The notes under the pieces were generated by a model. It searched no databases. It was not told the DNA's origin and worked only from the letters and a program-made list of their open reading frames with translations. A program made the translations under genes and the position numbers. From Desulfobacteraceae bacterium (GTDB lineage Bacteria; Desulfobacterota; Desulfobacteria; Desulfobacterales; Desulfosalsimonadaceae), in assembly GCA_014237465.1 (NCBI GenBank), contig JABZFM010000016.1, positions 24,001 through 84,350 on the forward strand: DNA of 60,350 bases, in the 5' to 3' direction. Each line of letters starts with the position of its first letter. Positions within the stretch are counted from its first letter, which is position 1. Positions 54,020 through 60,350 of this stretch are shown here, one piece after another.

Positions 54020-54465
54020 TGGACGATACAGATAAAGCGATACTCAATCGAATACAATCAGACTTTCCCGTGTCTTCCCGGCCATATGCTGTTATTGCCG
54101 ATGAATTCGGCATTTCCGAAGATGAAGTGATCAACCGGGTTCAACAGTTGAAATTAACCGGTATCATCCGGCGAATCGGCGGCAATTTTGTCCCGGGAAA
54201 ACTTGGCTATGTCAGTACCCTGTGCGCCGGAAAAGTTCCAAAAAACAAAATCGAAACCTTTGCCAAAGAGGTCAACCAATACACCGGGGTAACGCATAAT
54301 TATGTCCGGGAAAACGATTATAATGTGTGGTTCACCTTTATTGCCCCATCAATGGAATTAATTAAAAAATACCTGGCGGAAATCTCTTTAAAAACAGGCG
54401 TCACTGATATCATCAATCTTCCGGCGACCCATGTTTTTAAAATAAAAGCCCATTTTAATTTATAA
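54019..54465 (+). CDS. ahbA: Siroheme decarboxylase subunit (AhbA/AhbB, Lrp-like)
   Basis: 148 residues with an N-terminal Lrp/AsnC-type helix-turn-helix (about 1-55; IADEFGISEDEVINRVQQLK) and an effector-like domain carrying IIRRIGGNFVPGKLGYVSTLCAG and VTHNYVRENDYNVWFTFIAP. Ahb proteins decarboxylate siroheme to didecarboxysiroheme in the heme route of sulfate reducers. The Tyr/His-containing HNY...YNVWFT region suits that. AhbA is the more likely of the two subunits, judged from memory. Its partner gene is not in this window. Confidence 0.82.
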   Translation: MDDTDKAILNRIQSDFPVSSRPYAVIADEFGISEDEVINRVQQLKLTGIIRRIGGNFVPGKLGYVSTLCAGKVPKNKIETFAKEVNQYTGVTHNYVRENDYNVWFTFIAPSMELIKKYLAEISLKTGVTDIINLPATHVFKIKAHFNL

Positions 54466-54469
54466 GCCA

Positions 54470-55279
54470 ATGAAAAATATTCGTATTGCGGCAGTGGTTT
54501 CCAATTCCGGCTTCGGAAAAACCGCCGACAATCTTGACCGGATGAAAACATGGATTAAAAAAGCATCTGAAAACAAAGCAGCCATTGTCTGTTTTCCGGA
54601 ATTGTCGATCACCGGCTATCATGTCCGAAAAGAAATCATCAACGCGGCAGAACCCATCCCCGGGCCCTCAACCGATTACCTTGCAACTCTTGCTGAAATT
54701 GATAACATCACCATACTGGCCGGCATGGCGGAAACAGATTCAAACGGGCGCATATATGCCACTCATGTGGTCATTACACCGGAAGGGATTAAAGGAGTAT
54801 ACCGGAAAGTACATTTAGGCCCTTCTGAAAAAGAACTCTTCATTTCAAGTGATACCATCCCGGTATTTGAGGATAACGGCATTAAATTCGGCATTCAACT
54901 CTGCTATGATGCTCATTTCCCGGATCTTTCAACCGCAATGGCGCTCAAGGGCGCAGATGTGATTTTTATTCCCCATGCGTCTCCGCGAACCACCCCGGAC
55001 GAAAAAATCAAATCATGGATGCGTCATCTCCCGGCAAGGGCATATGACAACGGCCTGTTTATCATTGCATGCAACCAATGCGGGAAAAACGGAAAAGGTC
55101 TTATATTTCCAGGTGTGGGCGTTGTCTTCAATCCTGCCGGGGAAGTTATCCAATCATATACTGGCACGGATGAACATATGATCTTTGCAGATTTAAAAGC
55201 ACAGGACCTGAAAAAAATACGGTCCCATAAAATGAGATATTTTCTGCCAAACCGAAGGCCTGAAATTTATCTAAAATAG
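54470..55279 (+). CDS. Carbon-nitrogen hydrolase (nitrilase superfamily)
   Basis: 269 residues with the catalytic triad in order: Glu in CFPELSITGYH, Lys in YRKVHLGPSE, Cys in GIQLCYDAHFPDL. Such enzymes hydrolyse amides (omega-amidase, N-carbamoyl or similar) or nitriles. It starts 4 bases after the ahb stop and closes a three-gene unit. The substrate cannot be deduced; the operon might relate to cofactor salvage, but that is speculative. Confidence 0.9.
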   Translation: MKNIRIAAVVSNSGFGKTADNLDRMKTWIKKASENKAAIVCFPELSITGYHVRKEIINAAEPIPGPSTDYLATLAEIDNITILAGMAETDSNGRIYATHVVITPEGIKGVYRKVHLGPSEKELFISSDTIPVFEDNGIKFGIQLCYDAHFPDLSTAMALKGADVIFIPHASPRTTPDEKIKSWMRHLPARAYDNGLFIIACNQCGKNGKGLIFPGVGVVFNPAGEVIQSYTGTDEHMIFADLKAQDLKKIRSHKMRYFLPNRRPEIYLK

Positions 55280-55345
55280 AATCCATGTTTAACTACCCTA
55301 TTACCAGATTGCAACATGAAGACCGTGGATTGTCACTTGGTAAAG

Positions 55346-55464
55346 TGCCGAATCGTTGAGAGCCGCAATACTGTCGCGGAAGGCAAGCTATCTTGAACCG
55401 GTCGCTTGAAGGTGGTGAATGATTGAAACGAAACGAGCATCCTGCTCAAATCTGAGATTCGGCA
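55346..55464. ncRNA. Possible structured RNA or intron remnant
   Basis: TGCCGAATC (55346-55354) and GATTCGGCA (55456-55464) would close a 119-base fold that contains a GAGCATCCTGCTC hairpin and several GAA-type loops. The text between (GCGGAAGGCAAGC, TTGAACCGGTCGC) recalls, from memory only, segments of bacterial group II intron RNA. There is no reverse transcriptase nearby, so it would be a fragment. Strand favoured: forward. Confidence 0.35.
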
Positions 55465-55474
55465 TAGGCCATTT

Positions 55475-55855
55475 TTAAACCAGCAACTGAAGTTCAAGAA
55501 TGTCTTTCATGAGTTTAAAATGGGTATCAAGTGAATAAATTTCACATCGATTTTGTTTCGCGTTTTGGGCAAGTATTAGATCAGGAATACCAATTCCATT
55601 TAAACCATTTTCCAAACATTTGAATTGAAAATCAATAATTTGATCCCAATTGATAAGCAGACGTAGCCTTTTAATATTTTTCAGCAATTTAACAATTTTT
55701 CGTTGGTTGCGAACTTTTAAAGAGGGAACCAATTCTGCAAGTATAAGATCGTTAATAACAATGAGATTTTCATCAATTAAGAAATCAAGTTTTTCAGAAT
55801 TATTACCACTCCTGAAATACTCTATCCAAATAGATGTATCTACTAATACCGACAT
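55475..55855 (-). CDS. vapC: VapC-family PIN-domain toxin
   Basis: 126 residues with the PIN RNase acidic residues: Asp in VLVDTSIWIEYFR, Glu in LILAELVPSL, and Asp in GIPDLILAQNA and IYSLDTHF. VapC toxins cut RNA and are neutralised by VapB. It overlaps the upstream vapB by 13 bases. Both lie downstream of the possible intron fragment and upstream of a gene remnant, a patch with signs of turnover. Confidence 0.92.
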   Translation of the reverse strand: MSVLVDTSIWIEYFRSGNNSEKLDFLIDENLIVINDLILAELVPSLKVRNQRKIVKLLKNIKRLRLLINWDQIIDFQFKCLENGLNGIGIPDLILAQNAKQNRCEIYSLDTHFKLMKDILELQLLV

Positions 55856-56046
55856 TGACGATCTCTAATGGCGTTCATGTCAATGCCTAAATCAACTTTG
55901 CCCTTAAATTTTTTCAAGTCAGAAATCTTTGATTTTCTAACCAAATCTTCTAAGGCGGTGATGATGACTTTGGTTTTTGTATTAATATGAGTAGCCTTCA
56001 TAGCTTCATTAATTAAATCTTCTGGTAAATCAAGTGTCGTTCTCAT
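55843..56046 (-). CDS. vapB: VapB-type antitoxin
   Basis: 67 residues from the ATG at 56046, which has AAGGAGG upstream. MRTTLDLPEDLINEAMKATH is the ribbon-helix-helix-like DNA-binding start typical of VapB proteins paired with PIN toxins. The tail (KGKVDLGIDMNAIRDR) would bind VapC. It overlaps vapC by 13 bases, so the two are coupled and probably self-repressed. Confidence 0.9.
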   Translation of the reverse strand: MRTTLDLPEDLINEAMKATHINTKTKVIITALEDLVRKSKISDLKKFKGKVDLGIDMNAIRDRQCRY

Positions 56047-56250
56047 GATTGGCCTCCTTATCTTATGCATACAAATAACATTTCATGCATAAAATGTCAA
56101 ATTGTAAATAAAGAGTTTTCATCGTTGAATTTGATAATTCGGCTTTTGCAAAAAAACGAGTTGTGGGGATTGTGTCTTTTCAGAAGCATGGTGCTGGTTT
56201 TGGAGACTGCAGAAATAGTGAATGTCCTGGCAATCTGTACGTTGGGGTTT

Positions 56251-56493
56251 TTAACAATTAAAATAAGTGGCGGGCCATTCCTTAGTGCCGTCCTCTCCAT
56301 CCGGCGCCGTAGCAGCCGCCCACATGCGGTTGGTGTGCGCGTCGATCGAGAACATGTTTGCCACTTCAACATTGTTTCCCAACATAGTGGACACAAAATA
56401 ATCAATAATCCATACGGCAGGTTTACGAACTGCTGGAACTTTAATTCTAAAAAATGCAAGGTAAATTTTTATCCGACTTTTTTTCGAAGGATA
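56251..56493 (-). pseudogene. Gene remnant with no start codon
   Basis: In the reverse frame continuing past the tetR stop, about 80 codons remain open: PAVWIIDYFVSTMLGNN, then NVEVANMFSIDAHTNRMW and GEDGTKEWPATYFNC before a TAA at 56251. There is no start codon or ribosome-binding site before the first half. The text looks like a natural protein end but I do not recognise the family. It is best read as the 3-prime scrap of a lost gene. Confidence 0.5.
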
Positions 56494-57075
56494 TCATTCA
56501 ATGGCGGACTTCAGCCCTTTCCATGAGAATTCATAGGCTTCTTTAAAAAGTTCAATAATCGCCTGTTCTGAGTTTAATGACCTGACATTGGTACTGATCC
56601 CGCTGTTTAAAAGACTCGCAAACCCATGACTGAACAAAAATCCATGAAAAAGTATTTTTTCAGCGGTTGCCTTTGATAGATTTTTTAACATCGGATTTTC
56701 AGCCAACATTTTTAAATTGATTTCAAAATTCCTCTTGCTGAATAATGTATTGATCTCTTCATAGGATTCATCATGGATGCATTTAAAAAGATATTTTTCC
56801 TCTTTTGAGAACAGCACATATCCCAGTCCCATGTCAATGAAGGCATCCCCGCTCCAGGACCTGGCCTGGTAGTTCTGCAAAACCCGCCACGCCCGTTTCA
56901 CCACCGCTTCTTCCACTTCCCTAATTGAATTCACGCACGTATAAATGGGCATGGTGGATGATTTTAATTCCTGGGCAATGGCCCGGGCTGTCAGATTTTC
57001 AATGCCGCTTTTGCAGACAATTTGAAAAGCCGCCTCAAAGATATCATCAATTGAAAATTTTTTGCGTCTTGCCAT
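56494..57075 (-). CDS. TetR/AcrR-family transcriptional regulator
   Basis: 193 residues from the ATG at 57075. The N-terminal helix-turn-helix reads IFEAAFQIVCKSGIENLTARAIAQELKSS (split as helices) followed by TMPIYTCVNSIREVEEAV, typical of TetR proteins. The C-terminal domain would bind an effector. It starts 43 bases after dctM on the same strand and probably controls the TRAP transporter or a linked pathway. An upstream in-frame ATG at 57111 would run into the dctM end and is less likely. Confidence 0.88.
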   Translation of the reverse strand: MARRKKFSIDDIFEAAFQIVCKSGIENLTARAIAQELKSSTMPIYTCVNSIREVEEAVVKRAWRVLQNYQARSWSGDAFIDMGLGYVLFSKEEKYLFKCIHDESYEEINTLFSKRNFEINLKMLAENPMLKNLSKATAEKILFHGFLFSHGFASLLNSGISTNVRSLNSEQAIIELFKEAYEFSWKGLKSAIE

Positions 57076-57118
57076 AACAAAAAAACGATCAGCTATGTCT
57101 TTTCTGAACACATGAAGG

Positions 57119-58396
57119 CTATTGAATGCCGAGTATAGATATTAGGCCGAGACTCAACTGAGGGATATACGTAATCAGCATTAACCCGATCAATAATATA
57201 ATAATAAACGGTATGGCGGCGCGATAAAGTTCTATCACGTGTTTGTTGAACCTGAAGCACGAAATAAACAGATTCATACCCACCGGTGGCGTCGAGTATC
57301 CGATTTCCAGATTGGTTAAAAATATGATTCCCAGATGAACGGGGTCAATACCGTAACTGATGGCGATCGGCAGTATCAGCGGAACAACCACCAGCAATGC
57401 GGAATAAATATCCATTATACATCCCACAAGAAGCAGAAAAATATTAAGCCCGATTAAAAAGGCCCACTTTGATGTGATTAGCTTCTGCATTTCTTCGAGG
57501 ATGACCATCGGCACCTGGGCGTCAATCATATAGTTCGTCAATGCCATGGATGATCCCAGTATGATCAGAATTCCACCAACGAGAACCATGCTCTGGTTCA
57601 TGATCAACGGAAGATTGCGAATTTTTATCTCTCTGTGTATCACTACTTCGACGATGAATGCATAGACCACTATCAGGGTGGCCATTTCTCCCAGCGTTAC
57701 ATAACCGCCGTAAATTCCGACAACGACAATGGCAGGGATAAACAGTTCCCACTTGGCATCAAATGTGGTTTTTATTATTCGCCGAAGCGATATTTTCTCT
57801 TTTACAACATCGGACCGGATTCCCGTGAAAGTGCTGTACATGGAGAGCAGCAGAATCAAAAGTAAGCCGGGAATCAGGCCTGCGACAAATAATTGATTGA
57901 TGCTTGTCTCAGCAACTACACCGAAAATGATAATCGGAAGGCTTGGCGGAAACAGGAGCCCCAGGCTCCCGGATGATGTTAAAAGCCCTAAGGAAAACTT
58001 TTCCGGATATCTTTCTTTGATAAGAGCGGGATACAGCAGACCGCCAAGGGCGATAATCGTCACACCGGATGCGCCGGTAAACGCGGTAAAAAATGCACAC
58101 ACACACAGTGCCACGATGGCAAATCCACCCGGAAGCCATCCCAGGACCGCCCGTGAAAAATTAACGATACGAACAGAAGCCCTGCTCTCAGCCAAAATAA
58201 ACCCGGCAAACGTAAATAAAGGAATCGTATACAATATGGGATTATTGGCAAACTTGTTGTAAGTATCGACGACCAGCGCTGCAGACGGAATATCCGTCGC
58301 ATAGAATCCGACCATGGCAAAAGCGGATATTACGACAAATATCGGCGCGCCGAGAAGGGCCATTAATATAATGAATACAATAACCGCTGCAATCAA
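57119..58396 (-). CDS. dctM: TRAP transporter large permease DctM
   Basis: 425 residues, about twelve membrane segments, the usual DctM length. Signatures are LPGGFAIVALCVCAFFTAFTGASGVT and LLFPPSLPIIIFGVVAE. It transports an organic anion with Na+ in the TRAP system. I chose the TTG at 58396, one base after the dctQ stop and with GGGAG seven bases upstream. A longer in-frame reading begins at 58447 inside dctQ. tetR follows. Confidence 0.95.
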   Translation of the reverse strand: MIAAVIVFIILMALLGAPIFVVISAFAMVGFYATDIPSAALVVDTYNKFANNPILYTIPLFTFAGFILAESRASVRIVNFSRAVLGWLPGGFAIVALCVCAFFTAFTGASGVTIIALGGLLYPALIKERYPEKFSLGLLTSSGSLGLLFPPSLPIIIFGVVAETSINQLFVAGLIPGLLLILLLSMYSTFTGIRSDVVKEKISLRRIIKTTFDAKWELFIPAIVVVGIYGGYVTLGEMATLIVVYAFIVEVVIHREIKIRNLPLIMNQSMVLVGGILIILGSSMALTNYMIDAQVPMVILEEMQKLITSKWAFLIGLNIFLLLVGCIMDIYSALLVVVPLILPIAISYGIDPVHLGIIFLTNLEIGYSTPPVGMNLFISCFRFNKHVIELYRAAIPFIIILLIGLMLITYIPQLSLGLISILGIQ

Positions 58397-58397
58397 C

Positions 58398-58955
58398 TTA
58401 TGTCTCCCTGAATATAGCGAGTAAACTTGAAAAACCGTTACGGGCAAATCTCAAAGCGATGATGAGATATCCTGCCGGAAGGATAATTTCCATCATCCAT
58501 ACCGGAAGGTTTAAAAAAGTCGAATGCGCCTGTACCTGGTATTCAATATAAACGAATTGACAGGATGCATATACAAGCACGCCGCAGACAATACATGAAA
58601 AAAGACTGACAACCACATCTGAGAAAGGTTTCCAGCGATCCGGTATTATATTTTTAACCGCATCAATTTTGACATGCGCACGGCTCCGTGTGGCAATCCC
58701 GGCGCCGAAAAAAGCGATCCATAAAACCAGATGCCTGACCAATTCATCCCCGCCCAAAATCCCGGACTGATATATATTTCTCAACAGAATCTGGGCCAAA
58801 ACAATGATGACCATCACGCCCAAAAATAATTCGATGAGAAAATCTTCAATCCGTGTGATAATCTGATTAAATTTCCCGCTTTTTCGCCAGACTTCAGAAC
58901 AAAGCGGACATTGATCCAGATCACCAAAATCATTACCGCATTTTATGCACTGCAT
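58398..58955 (-). CDS. dctQ: TRAP transporter small permease DctQ with zinc-ribbon-like N-terminus
   Basis: 185 residues. Four membrane helices (about residues 40-60, 75-95, 120-140 and 155-175) and LVLWIAFFGAGIATRSRAHVKID are typical of DctQ. The N-terminus is unusual: Cys3, Cys6, Cys16 and Cys19 (CIKCG ... CPLC) form a zinc-ribbon-like or rubredoxin-like knuckle facing the cytoplasm. The ATG at 58955 fits; a longer in-frame reading overlaps dctP. dctP ends 10 bases upstream. Confidence 0.92.
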   Translation of the reverse strand: MQCIKCGNDFGDLDQCPLCSEVWRKSGKFNQIITRIEDFLIELFLGVMVIIVLAQILLRNIYQSGILGGDELVRHLVLWIAFFGAGIATRSRAHVKIDAVKNIIPDRWKPFSDVVVSLFSCIVCGVLVYASCQFVYIEYQVQAHSTFLNLPVWMMEIILPAGYLIIALRFARNGFSSLLAIFRET

Positions 58956-58965
58956 ATTACACGTC

Positions 58966-60024
58966 CTATCTAATCTTTTCAACATTGCTTTCAGGATGAA
59001 TTTTCCGATATTCCTCCAGAAGTGAAAGGGTCTCATCAAGAAGCTCTCGTGAATAAAGCTTTCCGACCAGGCTCTCCCTGGCCTTTTTGGAAGTATCAAA
59101 TATAAATTGAAGCCGTTCCCGATCTTCTTTTATTTCGAAATCAAACGTTACAATTTGAATCCCGGACTTTTTCAGTACCTCAACCGATTTTCGATCCTGT
59201 TCTCTTGAATGGCGACTGATGCTGTCAAAATAAGGCTGACAGATATTTAAAATCTTCTCCTGGCTCTTTTGAGAAATTTTATTCCATATCCGCTTGGACA
59301 CGATGGTTGCGCCGACCACATTCGTTGTGGGATATTCGTTCATATACTTAAATCTCGTATCCCAGCGGTACGCCACGGCGCCATAAGGGGTGATGCTGGC
59401 GGTATCAATGAGTTTGGTTGAAAGCGATGTCATAACATCCGTAAATGACAGAGGAACCGGTGTAATTCCAAACGCATCAAACATTGCCTGACTTAATGGA
59501 TCGCCCGCCCACATCCACCACTTCTGATTTCTGGCTATTTCAAGGGAAAGAATAGGGACTTTGGAAAAATTGTATACAAAGCCGATTTCATTCCATCCAA
59601 GAACAATATATCCTTTTTCATTTAAAAATTGTTCCATCTTTTTCCGAAGACGTGTTCTCACATATTCCACTTCATCGTAATTACGGAATACGTATGGCAG
59701 TTCTATCACTCTGATCTGGGATGCGATCCGCCCCAGACCGTTTCCTGTGAACATTCCCCCATGAAGCTGCCCCAGTCTGATTTTTCTCAACACATCACTT
59801 TCGTCCCCCTGCACCGCGCCGTAATATAACTTGATGCCCACCTCATTGTTTGTTTGTTCTCTGATTGCGGCATCAATCTCATTTATCGCCTCCTGAATGA
59901 AGGACCCTCGCGGGGCGATGGTCGCCATCTTTATCATAATTTCAGGAGCATTCCCGGCATACACCCCGGTGGACAAAAATATAGCAGAAATAAAAATGAT
60001 TGATAACCATATGCTTTTTTTCAT
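58966..60024 (-). CDS. dctP: TRAP transporter periplasmic binding protein DctP
   Basis: 352 residues. The signal peptide (MKKSIWLSIIFISAIFL, cleavage after VYA) is followed by the DctP fold: KMATIAPRGSF, LPYVFRNYDEVEYV, WWMWAGDPLSQAMFDAFG and LSFTDVMTSL. The Arg that usually binds a carboxylate is not obvious in the WAGDP region, so the ligand may be atypical. Starts at the ATG at 60024 ahead of dctQ and dctM, giving the order dctPQM-tetR. Confidence 0.92.
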   Translation of the reverse strand: MKKSIWLSIIFISAIFLSTGVYAGNAPEIMIKMATIAPRGSFIQEAINEIDAAIREQTNNEVGIKLYYGAVQGDESDVLRKIRLGQLHGGMFTGNGLGRIASQIRVIELPYVFRNYDEVEYVRTRLRKKMEQFLNEKGYIVLGWNEIGFVYNFSKVPILSLEIARNQKWWMWAGDPLSQAMFDAFGITPVPLSFTDVMTSLSTKLIDTASITPYGAVAYRWDTRFKYMNEYPTTNVVGATIVSKRIWNKISQKSQEKILNICQPYFDSISRHSREQDRKSVEVLKKSGIQIVTFDFEIKEDRERLQFIFDTSKKARESLVGKLYSRELLDETLSLLEEYRKIHPESNVEKIR

Positions 60025-60039
60025 ATCGGCCCGCCTTTC

Positions 60040-60206
60040 CTGGTGTCGCGTCAAGGATAAAATTTCGCAGGATTGCGCTGCTATTTTTTTGTGTCTGCAA
60101 GGCACGACTTGAGGAGCATAGTGGTGCTATGTGACTCAAGTTGTAACGACGCAGACGCGAAAAAGAGCAAGCAAGATGCGTCAATTTTGAGTTGACGTGA
60201 CACTAG
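60040..60206. mobile_element. MITE-like element, second copy of the rnf-leader family
   Basis: A 167-base relative of 35838-36002: ends CTGGTGTCGCGTCAAGGAT and TTGACGTGACACTAG, with the same internal palindrome (GACTTGAGGAGCATAGTGG...CTCAAGTTGTAACGACGCA, in parts). It lies between dctP's start region and the end of an IS630-type transposase, sharing TA with the latter. Confidence 0.82.
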
Positions 60207-60219
60207 TGCATTGTACAAG

Positions 60220-60350
60220 CTAAAACTTCGGATAAAGTCGTTTAAGTTTAATACGAGCATTTTTCGCGGTAAATTGCCAATCAACTTTAGCTTGTCGGTT
60301 ATTTCGATCTATATTCCACGCTGACACTTTATTACGCATTTTCTCGATAC
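60220..60350 (-). mobile_element. C-terminal end of an IS630-family transposase (partial)
   Basis: The reverse frame ending at TAG 60220 reads KVSAWNIDRNN, KVDWQFTAKNARIKLKRLYP, matching the usual IS630 transposase ending (W..RRN...V.W.FTT..AR.KL.RLYP). The gene continues beyond the window. Only 14 bases separate its stop from the MITE-like element at 60040-60206. IS630 enzymes target TA. Confidence 0.75.

Noticed and set aside
56065-56526. Forward open frame upstream of vapB
   Set aside because: No recognisable domain; the reverse strand of the same region carries a more protein-like remnant.

Overview
The window reads as a chromosomal segment of an anaerobic sulfate-reducing Desulfobacterota, most likely Desulfobacterales-like. 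That placement is inferred from gene content. The main evidence is dsrC, an Ahb-type siroheme decarboxylase, NfnAB, a complete rnfCDGEAB operon, Hdr/Flx electron-bifurcation genes and two in-frame UGA (selenocysteine) genes. No 16S rRNA or tRNA gene was seen.

Layout. 1-10 kb: housekeeping and envelope genes (secF start, secD, yajC, rng, leuS, lptE, rpsT, murJ, ftsB). 10-17 kb: a metallo-beta-lactamase-fold hydrolase, an orphan ParA with a basic partner, a 700-residue protein whose C-terminal half resembles cyanobacterial acyl-ACP reductase, a ferredoxin, and glpK. 17-26 kb: a sigma factor/membrane protein/periplasmic sensor cassette with a Spy-like protein, then an alpha/beta hydrolase, DUF2804, an SMP-30-like protein, htpX and a thioesterase. 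26-36 kb: nfnAB; a Rossmann-PAS-histidine kinase with a sigma-54 activator; a Tat-exported Fe-S protein; and a double-receiver regulator with a duplicated Cys-rich core behind a sigma-54 promoter. 36-42 kb: the rnf operon. 42-53.5 kb: the energy locus described below, ending in dsrC. 53.5-60 kb: yjbQ-ahb-nitrilase, vapBC, a gene remnant, tetR, a TRAP transporter, and the end of an IS630-type transposase.

Most interesting region. From 43083 to 52932 one strand carries: (i) a 128-residue selenoprotein equal to the N-terminal FAD/Sec/[4Fe-4S] part of HdrA; (ii) NuoE- and NuoF-like proteins; (iii) a 1085-residue protein with a NuoG-like 2Fe-2S/4Fe-4S head, an HdrA module lacking exactly the part supplied by (i), and a second HdrA module; (iv) a Sec-containing MvhD/FlxD; and (v) FlxC-, FlxB- and FlxA-like proteins. 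dsrC follows behind its own likely promoter. The genes suggest a soluble bifurcating complex with two NAD(P)H sites (NuoF and FlxA) linked through ferredoxin and Hdr flavins to a thiol/disulfide acceptor. No HdrB or HdrC is present. Rnf and Nfn in the same window would use the same ferredoxin and NAD(P)H pools.

The intergenic regions are rich in short inverted-repeat elements (MITE-like). One family with ends like TTGATGGnTTCGTAAAAAGT occurs five times, including inside the rnf and Hdr/Flx operons. Another 165-bp family abuts the rnfC ribosome-binding site. A third has a visible TA target duplication inside a palindromic repeat that is intact elsewhere in the window.
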